Assembly (NCBI RefSeq): GCF_902488535.1
Contig: NZ_CABTWO010000009.1
Coordinates: forward strand, 1 to 64,000
Direction of reading: 5' to 3'
From: an uncultured Mobiluncus sp.
Lineage (GTDB): Bacteria; Actinomycetota; Actinomycetes; Actinomycetales; Actinomycetaceae
DNA: 64,000 bases
Each line of letters opens with the position of its first letter. Position 1 is the first letter of the stretch. This document shows positions 9,100 to 16,419 of this stretch, piece by piece. Both the position numbers and the translations under genes were made by a program. The notes beneath the pieces were generated by a model. It was not told the DNA's origin. It searched no databases and saw only the letters and a list, made by a program, of their open reading frames with translations.

Positions 9100-10279
9100 A
9101 AAGAACTCCCTTCTGTGAAGTTCCCTCATCGTTATTTTTTGCCGTATGCCCTCGTGCTTCTTGTCCTGGAATTTCCGCTCTCAGAATCCAGTGACCGGAG
9201 ATCCGGTCAAAGCCCAGGCTGCCGCCCACCTCTGAAATACTTCGTTGCAGATTTTCCAACCCGTACCCCGAAGAGAGATGCCCACGTTTTGCTGCTTTCG
9301 TATCTATCCGGTTCTTCATGATGACCAGAATGGTTCCGTTTGTAAGCACTTCGACGTCTAGGGTTACCACGCTCCGTCTCGGAGCGTACTTCAAGACATT
9401 GAGAGAACCTTCCTGCACAAACAAGTTGAATAGTTTACGTTGCGACTCCGGTAAACCGTTCAGCCGGTCGAAATCAAGTTCAATTTCCAACTCAATATTC
9501 TCTTGTAAAAGCATCTGACGATTCTGAGCAATCATTTCTTTTACAGGCAAAACGGCTCCAGTGGGCTTGAGATGATGAATCAGGGGACGCAGTCGCAAGG
9601 ATGCTCCTCTAGCTATAGTTTCAACTTGCTTCCAATGCAGCCGGTCAGTGTCCGTAGCGGAGCTTTGTGCGTACTGCTGAGCCAACAAAGAGATCTGAGT
9701 TAAATCCTTGGCGGTGTTGTCATGGAGCTCTCCTGCCAAATCGCGGCGTATCTCGTCCTCTTTTGCCTTTGATTCGCTCCTAGCACTTGACACCCTATTA
9801 TCCAGTTCATCAAGCTGTTTCGAAAAAGCTCTGGAGAGGAATCCTAAAATAGCGATTATGACGAACTCAAAAACGATAAATTCGATAAATCCCTCTCGAT
9901 GTCCAGAATTGAAAAGTACTGTGAGAGCATGAACGGAGACAAAAATCGTACCTGATATAAAAATGTGTTTTTTGTATATCCAGAACACGCAAATTGGTAT
10001 CAAACCCAGTACGAGAAAAATAGAGCCTAGAGACAAAAAATCATTACCGACCGAAAACAGGTAGAAGACCAGGTATGATGCGGTTCCAATCTCAGGGAAA
10101 ATTCCCACACAGGCTAGGGAAAGAGCAAAGAAAAGGTCAAAAAGAACAATCTGGGGTACATTTCTGAAATCGCTATTTGTCAACCTTACTAGGTTCAAGG
10201 TCAACAAGCCTGCAGCGGTCAGGGTAAAAGTCAAAGCCTGAATCTTGCTTGTTCTGGGCTTGAAGAGTTCTCTAAGCAC
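9092..10279 (-). CDS. Six-span sensor histidine kinase (HisKA_3, NarL partner)
   Basis: A 395-residue kinase with about six N-terminal membrane spans between residues 13 and 151 and almost no extracytoplasmic domain, the architecture of kinases that sense peptides or membrane-associated signals. After a charged coiled linker (about 152-180) comes the HisKA_3 region with His186 in LAGELHDNTAKDL. The ATP-binding domain carries LNVLKYAPRRS (N-box region) and SGYGLENLQRS (G-box). The gene starts with GTG inside the 3' end of the small peptide gene (8-base overlap) and overlaps the response regulator gene, so all three are translationally coupled. Confidence 0.92.
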   Translation of the reverse strand: MLRELFKPRTSKIQALTFTLTAAGLLTLNLVRLTNSDFRNVPQIVLFDLFFALSLACVGIFPEIGTASYLVFYLFSVGNDFLSLGSIFLVLGLIPICVFWIYKKHIFISGTIFVSVHALTVLFNSGHREGFIEFIVFEFVIIAILGFLSRAFSKQLDELDNRVSSARSESKAKEDEIRRDLAGELHDNTAKDLTQISLLAQQYAQSSATDTDRLHWKQVETIARGASLRLRPLIHHLKPTGAVLPVKEMIAQNRQMLLQENIELEIELDFDRLNGLPESQRKLFNLFVQEGSLNVLKYAPRRSVVTLDVEVLTNGTILVIMKNRIDTKAAKRGHLSSGYGLENLQRSISEVGGSLGFDRISGHWILRAEIPGQEARGHTAKNNDEGTSQKGVLYG

Positions 10280-10469
10280 GATTTATTGTCACACACATCC
10301 ATGGAAAAAAATTACAGAAATCAGGAAATGAAATGTATTTTGCGTCGAACGCATCAGTGCCCCATTCAGAATCGCTGCCACCCAACTCTGATACTGCTGG
10401 CAGCGGCACTAAAACCGCGGCGGCTACTATCAGAGCCAAAACCTGAAAAACGAGAACAACTTTTCGCAA
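10272..10469 (-). CDS. Small secreted two-cysteine peptide coupled to the kinase gene
   Basis: A 65-residue peptide: MRK, a hydrophobic stretch (residues 4-24) and a likely signal peptidase site around PAVS-E (residue 27), leaving a mature chain of about 38 residues. The chain ends with C52-NFFPWM-C59 and six more residues, so a disulfide would close an aromatic eight-residue loop. The TTG start follows AGGGGA at good spacing. The stop overlaps the GTG of the histidine kinase by 8 bases, which argues strongly for a real, co-regulated gene. No family is recognised. Position and form suggest a signal or accessory peptide for the kinase, or a small bacteriocin; this is inference. Confidence 0.65.
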   Translation of the reverse strand: MRKVVLVFQVLALIVAAAVLVPLPAVSELGGSDSEWGTDAFDAKYISFPDFCNFFPWMCVTINRA

Positions 10470-10593
10470 GCGAGTCCCCTAACTTCGCGACTCTATAAAA
10501 CTTACAACGCGACTCATGCCAGAAAAACGGCCAAACGTTGTTAATTTCTACCACTTTATAGGTTATTTTTTACCTAAAACCCGCAAAATCCTG

Positions 10594-10613
10594 AAAACAC
10601 ACCCCAAGTGTTT
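10594..10613 (-). terminator. Candidate terminator after sugar isomerase gene
   Basis: AAACAC (10595-10600) and GTGTTT (10608-10613) form a 6-bp stem with a 7-base loop, followed on the minus strand by a short T-run. It lies 10 bases after the isomerase stop. The stem is short, so strength is uncertain. Confidence 0.45.
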
Positions 10614-10622
10614 CTGAAGGGT

Positions 10623-11897
10623 CTAACCGTGCAGGGCCGCGGCGAAACCCGGTTGTATCGGCAGGCTAGACAGGAACATAGCCTGGCCAGCGTGGTAAAT
10701 ATCTGGTTTGCCGGGCCACGTCAGCACCGCGGGTAGGTTATGCGCATCAAGCTCGTGGCGCCACCGGCCGGGAGATTCAATCAGCCAGCGCTGGGCGTAT
10801 TCACTAAAACGTTGCACCCACTGGGCCGCAGTCGCTGCCAAGTCCGCGCTCTCTTGACCCGCCCGCCCGGTAAAGTACTGTGCTACCACCAGGCTGGCGC
10901 CAAGCGCTTCACAAATGACCCAGTGCATCCGTTGGGAGGAAACCGGGCGGCCCTCGAAATCCGTCGTGTAGGGTATCCCATCAGCACCATCGCTACCCCA
11001 CGAAGCCAGCGCACTACGGTAAAGTCCCGCTGCGGCCTTGGGAACCCAATCCAAATTCAGATCTAACCCAGCAGCCTCGGCTGCGGCCTGGAGCTGCAAA
11101 ATCAGACGCGCCCACTCGAAACCGTGACCCGGCGTGGCTCCCCACGGACGGAACGGATCGGTCGGTTTATCGCGGTTGTAATCGGAATCTATGCGCCAAT
11201 TACCGGTGTAATGCTCTGGGATTTTCCAGTCGTATTCCCGGGCTGACTCATTAATAATTTTTGTGGCGATAGAAGCACCCCGGCGTAAGTATTCGGTGTC
11301 GGCAGTGGCGTCAAAAGCCGATAGGCACGACTCTACAGTGTGCATATTCGCGTTCGCGCCGCGGTAGTCTTCCAGCTCCGTCCAGTCCCTAGCGTAAGAT
11401 TCTCGGGCTCCCCCCGCTGATTCATCCCACCAATAAGCATCCTGGATACGCCTGGCTTCGTCCAACAGTTCGCGCGCCCCCGGGATTTTCGCGACGGTGG
11501 CGGAACTGGCCGCGACAATCACGAACGCATGCGCATAGGCTTCCTTACGGGGTCCTTTCACGAGGTTGGGGCGAGACTGCCCGGATGCATCGAGTTCGGT
11601 GTCAATCCAAGAAAACCAACCGCCGTGTTCATGGTCCGCAAAGTATTCCCTCAGGGCATGAATCCCGTGAGTAGCCAGTTCGCGGGATTGCTCGGGATGT
11701 ATCCCCGCCAGGGTGAACAGCGAAAACATATGCGTCATTCGGCAATTAATCCACAGTTGTGCCCCGAGCTCGGGCATGACGTCACCATTCGGGCCGAGAT
11801 AGCCAAATCCGGCGGGAACCTTAGATTTCATGCCGAATTCACACAACGCCGGGAGTTCGCGCGCGGCCAGAGAACGCAAATCAAGAATTTCACACAT
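10623..11897 (-). CDS. AGE-family sugar epimerase/isomerase (YihS-like)
   Basis: A 424-residue cytosolic enzyme of the N-acylglucosamine 2-epimerase superfamily, an (alpha/alpha)6 barrel. Conserved blocks are INCRMTHMFSL, NANMHTVESCL, PGHGFEWARL, MHWVICEALGA and WPGKPDIYHAGQA; the histidines in these blocks are the active-site acid/base and ring-opening residues of the YihS/mannose isomerase branch. It should interconvert an aldose with its ketose (for example mannose and fructose) or act on sulfoquinovose; the substrate cannot be told from sequence. It stands alone: no sugar transporter or kinase is adjacent. The ATG has no obvious ribosome binding site. Confidence 0.88.
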   Translation of the reverse strand: MCEILDLRSLAARELPALCEFGMKSKVPAGFGYLGPNGDVMPELGAQLWINCRMTHMFSLFTLAGIHPEQSRELATHGIHALREYFADHEHGGWFSWIDTELDASGQSRPNLVKGPRKEAYAHAFVIVAASSATVAKIPGARELLDEARRIQDAYWWDESAGGARESYARDWTELEDYRGANANMHTVESCLSAFDATADTEYLRRGASIATKIINESAREYDWKIPEHYTGNWRIDSDYNRDKPTDPFRPWGATPGHGFEWARLILQLQAAAEAAGLDLNLDWVPKAAAGLYRSALASWGSDGADGIPYTTDFEGRPVSSQRMHWVICEALGASLVVAQYFTGRAGQESADLAATAAQWVQRFSEYAQRWLIESPGRWRHELDAHNLPAVLTWPGKPDIYHAGQAMFLSSLPIQPGFAAALHG

Positions 11898-11972
11898 GAC
11901 TGAAATTCTAATGTAGCCCCACCTAGCTCACGGGGATACAGAATATTCAAAATAGTTAAGGTCTAAAAACAG

Positions 11973-12008
11973 CTGTGTGTGCGAACAATCGTCTGTTCGC
12001 ACACACAG
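11973..12008 (-). terminator. Strong 15-bp hairpin terminator after DUF1540 gene
   Basis: CTGTGTGTGCGAACA (11973-11987) and its exact complement TGTTCGCACACACAG (11994-12008) flank a 6-base loop. On the minus strand the stem is followed within three bases by TTTTT. It lies 24 bases after the DUF1540 stop and isolates this gene from the sugar isomerase gene. Perfect 15-bp symmetry is unusually strong. Confidence 0.85.
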
Positions 12009-12032
12009 ATTTATGTATTTATAGGGGAAAAG

Positions 12033-12302
12033 CTAAGCAGCGCGGTTATAGGTGAGGCACTCGCCTGTCTTTCCACCAACTTTGACGGCAGTCGCCTGGC
12101 ACTCCAGGTGCTCATTGAAGCTGCAGTCGGATTTCTGGCAAGCCCCGACCGCGGCTTGCTTTCCGAGGCCTCCGACCTGAGGCAAGGCAATAAAGGTGGA
12201 GCAGCCCTTGGTGCCCATGGTCATCGCGGTGGCTTGGCAGCCGTCGTGGTTATAAGAGCAAACGGATACTGCGCAATCACTAACTACTGGTTGAGTACTC
12301 AT
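12033..12302 (-). CDS. Double DUF1540 cysteine-rich protein
   Basis: An 89-residue protein built of two DUF1540 repeats. Each has the pattern C-x3-C-x5-(G/E)C-x-A-x2-M/V followed by a late C: repeat 1 is DCAVSVCSYNHDGCQATA with CSTF, repeat 2 is CQKSDCSFNEHLECQATA with ECLTY. The spaced cysteines suggest metal binding or disulfides; family function is unknown. The ATG at 12302 follows AAAGGAAAG; a longer start is possible but has no such site. A TTGACA-like element (complement 12357-12362) with TATTCA (complement 12336-12341) is a possible promoter with a short 15-base spacer. It forms its own unit with the strong terminator downstream. Confidence 0.85.
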   Translation of the reverse strand: MSTQPVVSDCAVSVCSYNHDGCQATAMTMGTKGCSTFIALPQVGGLGKQAAVGACQKSDCSFNEHLECQATAVKVGGKTGECLTYNRAA

Positions 12303-12744
12303 GGCTTCTTTCCTTTCGGGATAAGTAAACAGAAATGAATAATTCTTAATTACAACTGTCAACTATATTTTCTCGATTGTAAACCCGAACCCTAACGCCC
12401 GGCGTTTCCGCAGTTCAGAACCTTGCAATAATAACGAAACGTATTAATTGCTTATATTAAAAAGCATATATGGAGATTTTTAAATAACATTGACAATTCT
12501 AATTCGAGCTGATTATGCAAAATAGATGTAACCTAAAGAAGGATTCAACCACCCTTCCTCGATCCGAAGGTCAAAACCTCCACACCCAGCGCTGACAGGT
12601 GTCGATTCATTATATGAGACAAATCTGCTCGAATGCTGGACATGACTGTACTTCGGGCGAAAAAGTGCGTACCTTTATCTTGTGACCGGTCCGACTCGGA
12701 CCAACCGGTTTCAGTAAGAAATTGCGAAAACTTTGGAGGAAAAG
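12303..12744 (+). promoter_or_regulatory. Promoter and long leader of trpB
   Basis: Gene-free 440-base region between divergent genes. For trpB, TTGACA (12490-12495) and TATGCA (12514-12519) are 18 bases apart, giving a leader of about 220 bases. Near its end, ACCGGT (12685-12690) and ACCGGT (12704-12709) can pair, and GGTCC (12688-12692) can pair alternatively with GGACC (12698-12702); the two folds exclude each other, as in an attenuator or ribosome-site switch. The GGAGG site is at 12736. No tandem Trp codons and no T-box motif were found. Confidence 0.5.
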
Positions 12745-13977
12745 ATGAATAAATACCGCGATTTTGACAACTACTTAAAGGAATACCCTGACGAAAAGGG
12801 GTACTTCGGCAAATACGGCGGCAACTACCTGCAGGACCCGGAGCTGGTCAAAGCCTTTGACGAGTACGCGGAAGCCTATAACACTATCGCCCAATCCGCC
12901 CAGTTCATTGCGGAGTTGCGCCGCATCCGCAAGGACTTCCAAGGCCGCCCGACCCCGGTGTATCACTGCCAGCGCCTGAGCCAGAAACTGGGCCGCACCC
13001 AGATTTACCTAAAGCGCGAGGACTTGAACCATACCGGGGCACACAAGCTCAATCACTGCATGGGTGAAGGGCTGCTCGCTAAATACATGGGCAAAAAGAA
13101 GCTGATTGCCGAGACGGGTGCTGGACAGCACGGTACCGCTCTGGCCACCGCCGCCGCTTACTTCGGGCTGGAATGCGACATCTATATGGGCGAGGTCGAC
13201 ATCGCCAAGCAGGCTCCGAACGTGGCGCGCATGAAGGTGCTGGGCGCGCGCGTGATTCCAGTCAGTGCGGGTCTCAAGACCCTGAAAGAAGCCGTGGACG
13301 CCGCTTTCATGGCTTATTCCGAGGAATACCACGACGCGATTTACTGTATCGGTACCGCCGCCGGTCCGCATCCTTTCCCAGTTATGGTGCGCGATTTTCA
13401 AGAGGTGGTTGGAGCCGAGGCCAGGGCTCAGTTCCTGGAACAGACCGGACATCTGCCGGATAAAGTGATGGCCTGCGTGGGTGGCGGTTCCAACGCCATC
13501 GGTATGTTTGTCCCCTTCCTGGCCGATCCGGTAGAGATTTACGGCGTGGAACCTCAAGGCCGGGGCACGGCATTGGGCGATCACGCGGCTTCCATTACCT
13601 ACGGCGGCGAAGGTGTGATGCACGGATTCAACTCGATCATGCTCGCGGACGAAAAGGGCGATCCCGCGCCGGTCTATTCCAACGCCTCCGGCCTGGACTA
13701 CCCCTCGGTTGGCCCCGAACACTCCCTGCTACACGATATGGAACGCGTCAACTACGTGACCATTCGAGACGAGGAAGCTATCGAAGCCCTGTTCTTGCTC
13801 TCGCGCTTGGAAGGCATCATCCCCGCCATCGAAAGCTCTCACGCCCTGGCTTATGCCATCAAGGAAGCCCGCAAAGGTAAGACGGGATCCATCCTGGTGA
13901 ACCTGTCAGGTCGCGGGGATAAGGACCTCGACTACGTGATTGAGCATTACGGTACCGGCGAGGAATACGTCAAATAG
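12745..13977 (+). CDS. trpB: Tryptophan synthase beta chain, orphan
   Basis: A 410-residue PLP enzyme that condenses indole with L-serine to tryptophan. Visible are the PLP lysine in HTGAHKLNH, the catalytic glutamate in AETGAGQHG, the phosphate-binding loop VGGGSNAIGMF and the region HDAIYCIGTAAGPHPFP. Length and motifs fit the TrpB1 type that normally partners TrpA. No trpA or other trp gene lies nearby, so it may salvage free indole or pair with a distant TrpA. The start ATG at 12745 sits 5 bases after GGAGGA; an upstream TTG in frame would overlap that site. Its 3' end is 13 bases from the left end of the mobile element. Confidence 0.94.
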   Translation: MNKYRDFDNYLKEYPDEKGYFGKYGGNYLQDPELVKAFDEYAEAYNTIAQSAQFIAELRRIRKDFQGRPTPVYHCQRLSQKLGRTQIYLKREDLNHTGAHKLNHCMGEGLLAKYMGKKKLIAETGAGQHGTALATAAAYFGLECDIYMGEVDIAKQAPNVARMKVLGARVIPVSAGLKTLKEAVDAAFMAYSEEYHDAIYCIGTAAGPHPFPVMVRDFQEVVGAEARAQFLEQTGHLPDKVMACVGGGSNAIGMFVPFLADPVEIYGVEPQGRGTALGDHAASITYGGEGVMHGFNSIMLADEKGDPAPVYSNASGLDYPSVGPEHSLLHDMERVNYVTIRDEEAIEALFLLSRLEGIIPAIESSHALAYAIKEARKGKTGSILVNLSGRGDKDLDYVIEHYGTGEEYVK

Positions 13978-13990
13978 GCCAAAGCTCTAA

Positions 13991-14037
13991 AAATGTTTTG
14001 TTCCCGGACCATTTGCTTATGTGTGATAAAGAAGCAA
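13991..14037 (+). repeat. Left terminal inverted repeat of the element
   Basis: Starts AAATGTTTTGTTCCCG and matches the reverse complement of 25164-25210 at 39 of 47 positions; the first 16 bases are identical. The outer base marks my left boundary, 13 bases after the trpB stop. The recombinase gene stop lies 67 bases inside. Confidence 0.8.
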
Positions 14038-14103
14038 TAGAAGTGCAAAAAATTTTGCCGTTCCTATCCGACACTTGGCCATTGTGTCGGATAGGTCGGG
14101 CGG

Positions 14104-15720
14104 TTATTCGGGCAAGTCAATCTTGCCGACAAAGCTGTAATAAATCTCAATGTCCTGCCTGCGGGTGCCGTTCTCATCATAGCTGCACTCATGCACCACA
14201 ATTTTCTCGATCATTTCCCGCAAGAGAGTGGGGGTCAGTTCTTCAAAGGCAAGGTGCTTGCGGACAATGCCCATAAATTTCTCGGCGTTGACGGTAGCTG
14301 CCTGTGACTTGTCCAGTTCGGCTTGCAGGGCGGCGGCTCTCTTTTTCAGCTCCGCTTGCTCGGCTTCGTAGTCAGCCGACAGTTCCATGAAACGCTCATC
14401 GCTGATTTTGCCGTTTACATTGTCCTCATACAGCCGCTTGATAATGCGGCTGATTTCAGAAATGCGTTCCTGCGCCTGTTCAAGCTGCTTGATGGCTGCG
14501 GCGGTCTTTCGCTTGCCGCCGATCTCGTTCTGCTGGACAAGTAGTTTCACAAACCGGCTCTCATGCTTGGCTGCGTATTCGGTCACTTGCCGGAGATTTG
14601 CCAGGACACCAGCGGTCAACAGATCGGTGCGGATAAAGTGCGCCGTACAGTTGCGGGTGCGCTTCTTGTAGCTGCCGCAGATGTAGCAGTCCTGTTTGCG
14701 GTCTTTGTTCTGATACCGCTGCTGATACAGCACATGGCCGCAGTCGGCGCAGAACAAAATCCCGGAGAACAGCCCCACTTCATCGTAGCGGTTCGGGCGT
14801 TTGCGCTGTTTGCGTAACTCCTGCACCCGTTCCCATGTTTCCTTGTCGATGATCGGCTCATGGTGGTTCTCGAAAATGGCCTGCTTCTCGACGGGGTTCT
14901 CTATGCTGTGCTTGACCTTATAAGAAGGCTTTTCCGTTTTGAAGTTCACCAGACATCCGGTGTACTCTCGGTTTTCGAGGATATGAACGACGGTGTTGGT
15001 CGCCCATTTGCACTCATAGCCTGGGTGATAACGGCGGGTGCTGCCTGTCCGCTGATATTCCAGCGTCCCCGGCGTGGGGATTTGCTGCTCCGTCAGCATA
15101 CGGGCAATCTTGGTCGGGCCGTTCCCGGCAAGGCAAAGCTGGTAAATCTGCTGCACCACCGGGGCGGCTTCCTCGTCTATAATAAAATTCTCGTCCTCGT
15201 CCATCACATAGCCGTAAACCGGCTTGCTGGTAACAGGCTTGCCGCTCATGCCTTTTGACTTTTTCACTGCCTTGTTTTTCTTGCTCGTATCTCTCACCAG
15301 CCATTCATTGAACAGATTTCGCAGCGGGGTAAAATCGTTGTCCATGCCCTCGCTGGCACTGTCCACATTATCGTTGACAGCGATAAAACGCACTCCCTTT
15401 TGAGGGAACAGCATTTCCGTGTAAAACCCTACCTGCAAGTAGTTTCGCCCTAACCGGCTCATGTCCTTGACGATGACCGTACCCACTTTCCCGGCTTCAA
15501 TGTCCGCAAGCATGGCTTGAAATCCGGGCCGCTGGAAGTTCGCGCCGGAAAAACCGTCGTCGGTGTACCAGCGCAGATTGGTAAAGCCGTTCTGTTTTGC
15601 GTAGGTTTCGAGTATCCTTTTTTGGTTCGATATGGAATTACTCTCGCCTTGCAATTCATCCTCGTGGGACAATCTCGGATAAAGGGCGGTAATGAGGTTT
15701 TGGGTGGCTTGTCTTAACAT
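14104..15720 (-). CDS. Large serine recombinase (TnpX-type)
   Basis: A 538-residue site-specific recombinase. The resolvase domain (about residues 10-155) has the nucleophilic serine in YPRLSHEDE (Ser18) and the arginine motif DMSRLGRNYL. The Recombinase domain follows (about 170-290), then a zinc-ribbon (CADCGH at about 320, with CYICGS and a later Cys) and a long coiled coil rich in Lys/Glu/Ala (about 395-480). Large serine recombinases of this type excise and insert elements through a circular intermediate without host factors. A GGAGG site precedes the ATG. It is the outermost gene at the left end, and a palindrome covers its promoter. Confidence 0.95.
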   Translation of the reverse strand: MLRQATQNLITALYPRLSHEDELQGESNSISNQKRILETYAKQNGFTNLRWYTDDGFSGANFQRPGFQAMLADIEAGKVGTVIVKDMSRLGRNYLQVGFYTEMLFPQKGVRFIAVNDNVDSASEGMDNDFTPLRNLFNEWLVRDTSKKNKAVKKSKGMSGKPVTSKPVYGYVMDEDENFIIDEEAAPVVQQIYQLCLAGNGPTKIARMLTEQQIPTPGTLEYQRTGSTRRYHPGYECKWATNTVVHILENREYTGCLVNFKTEKPSYKVKHSIENPVEKQAIFENHHEPIIDKETWERVQELRKQRKRPNRYDEVGLFSGILFCADCGHVLYQQRYQNKDRKQDCYICGSYKKRTRNCTAHFIRTDLLTAGVLANLRQVTEYAAKHESRFVKLLVQQNEIGGKRKTAAAIKQLEQAQERISEISRIIKRLYEDNVNGKISDERFMELSADYEAEQAELKKRAAALQAELDKSQAATVNAEKFMGIVRKHLAFEELTPTLLREMIEKIVVHECSYDENGTRRQDIEIYYSFVGKIDLPE

Positions 15721-15753
15721 AAAATCCTCCGTTTCCGACAGCCAGCCCCACTA

Positions 15754-15779
15754 TTCCGTGGTTTCATTGTACCACGGAA
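15754..15779 (-). promoter_or_regulatory. Palindromic operator over the recombinase promoter
   Basis: TTCCGTGG (15754-15761) and CCACGGAA (15772-15779) are perfect inverted arms enclosing the minus-strand -10 box TACAAT; a TGTACA -35-like hexamer lies 18 bases upstream of it. The half-site CCGTGGTA recurs at 15896-15903, overlapping the TATACT of the oppositely directed promoter of the next gene. A repressor binding this motif could control both. Confidence 0.5.
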
Positions 15780-15945
15780 CGGCGGGGGCTGTACAGCGGC
15801 AAAAGCGTTAAATTTGCTTCTTTACAGCTTTTCAATTTTCCGATTTTTATGGTATGGGTTGTCGTCCCATATTTGCAGTAGAAAAGTTCATAACTCCGTG
15901 GTATACTCTGATTTAACAAAAAAATCAGAAGTTAAAGGAGAAAAC

Positions 15946-16146
15946 ATGAAGTATACAATAGATGAATTAACCGCGGCCAAAAGGCAAATTGATTCAACTC
16001 TGCACAAGCTAAGAGAAACAGTAAAAACATTTGAATCAAAGGATAATTCCGAGCGTTATAAATCACAAATCACATTGGCAAAGAGAAGAATAAAAGCCTT
16101 TGAAATTGCAAATTATTTTATAGAGAATGAGATTAAGAATTGCTAA
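15946..16146 (+). CDS. Small element-encoded helical protein
   Basis: A 66-residue basic, helical protein (MKYTIDELTAAKRQID start, KSQITLAKRRIKAFEIANYF near the end) without a recognised domain; similar short proteins accompany serine-recombinase elements in Firmicutes. The ATG follows AAAGGAG at 8 bases. It is the only gene of the element on the plus strand and is divergent from the recombinase, the usual position of an excision/integration regulator or directionality factor. Its AT-rich codons differ from the GC-rich mobilization genes beside it. A TATACT -10 box at about 15902 carries the CCGTGGTA motif. Confidence 0.7.
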   Translation: MKYTIDELTAAKRQIDSTLHKLRETVKTFESKDNSERYKSQITLAKRRIKAFEIANYFIENEIKNC

Positions 16147-16210
16147 AGCACTTCCGATTTTCGTTCCAGCGGTCATGCTCCCTGGCATGGCCGCTTTTCC
16201 ATGCCCCGGT

Positions 16211-16405
16211 TCACGCCGGATAAGTCGGCTCCTGTGTAGCAGCGGCTTCCGCTTCCAGTACCCGCGCCATTTTGTCGGCGGCTGTGGTTGTGGTGTCTTT
16301 CTTGAAATAGCCGGACACGACAAGGACGGAATTGCCCATGCGGATTTCCGTCACACAGTCAGGGCGGCGGGTGGTGCGGGTGTCGTGCTGCTTGTTATCT
16401 GCCAT
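16211..16405 (-). CDS. tnpW: TnpW-family transposon protein
   Basis: A 64-residue protein with the recognisable TnpW core: RPDCVTEIRMGNSVLVVSGY, FKKDTTTTAADKM and VLEAE. TnpW is encoded next to TnpX in Tn4451/Tn5397-type elements; its role is not established. The ATG at 16405 follows AAAGGAGT, whereas longer readings lack a ribosome binding site. It directly follows the DnaC-like gene with a 14-base gap, so it probably belongs to that operon. Confidence 0.82.
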   Translation of the reverse strand: MADNKQHDTRTTRRPDCVTEIRMGNSVLVVSGYFKKDTTTTAADKMARVLEAEAAATQEPTYPA

Positions 16406-16419
16406 AGGCAATACTCCTT

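Noticed and set aside
12303..12744. T-box or Trp-codon leader upstream of trpB
   Set aside because: No T-box core sequence and no short frame with consecutive Trp codons could be found.
13009..13722. Long minus-strand frame of 237 codons opposite trpB
   Set aside because: It is fully inside the well-supported trpB gene on the other strand and has no recognisable motifs; a GC-bias shadow.
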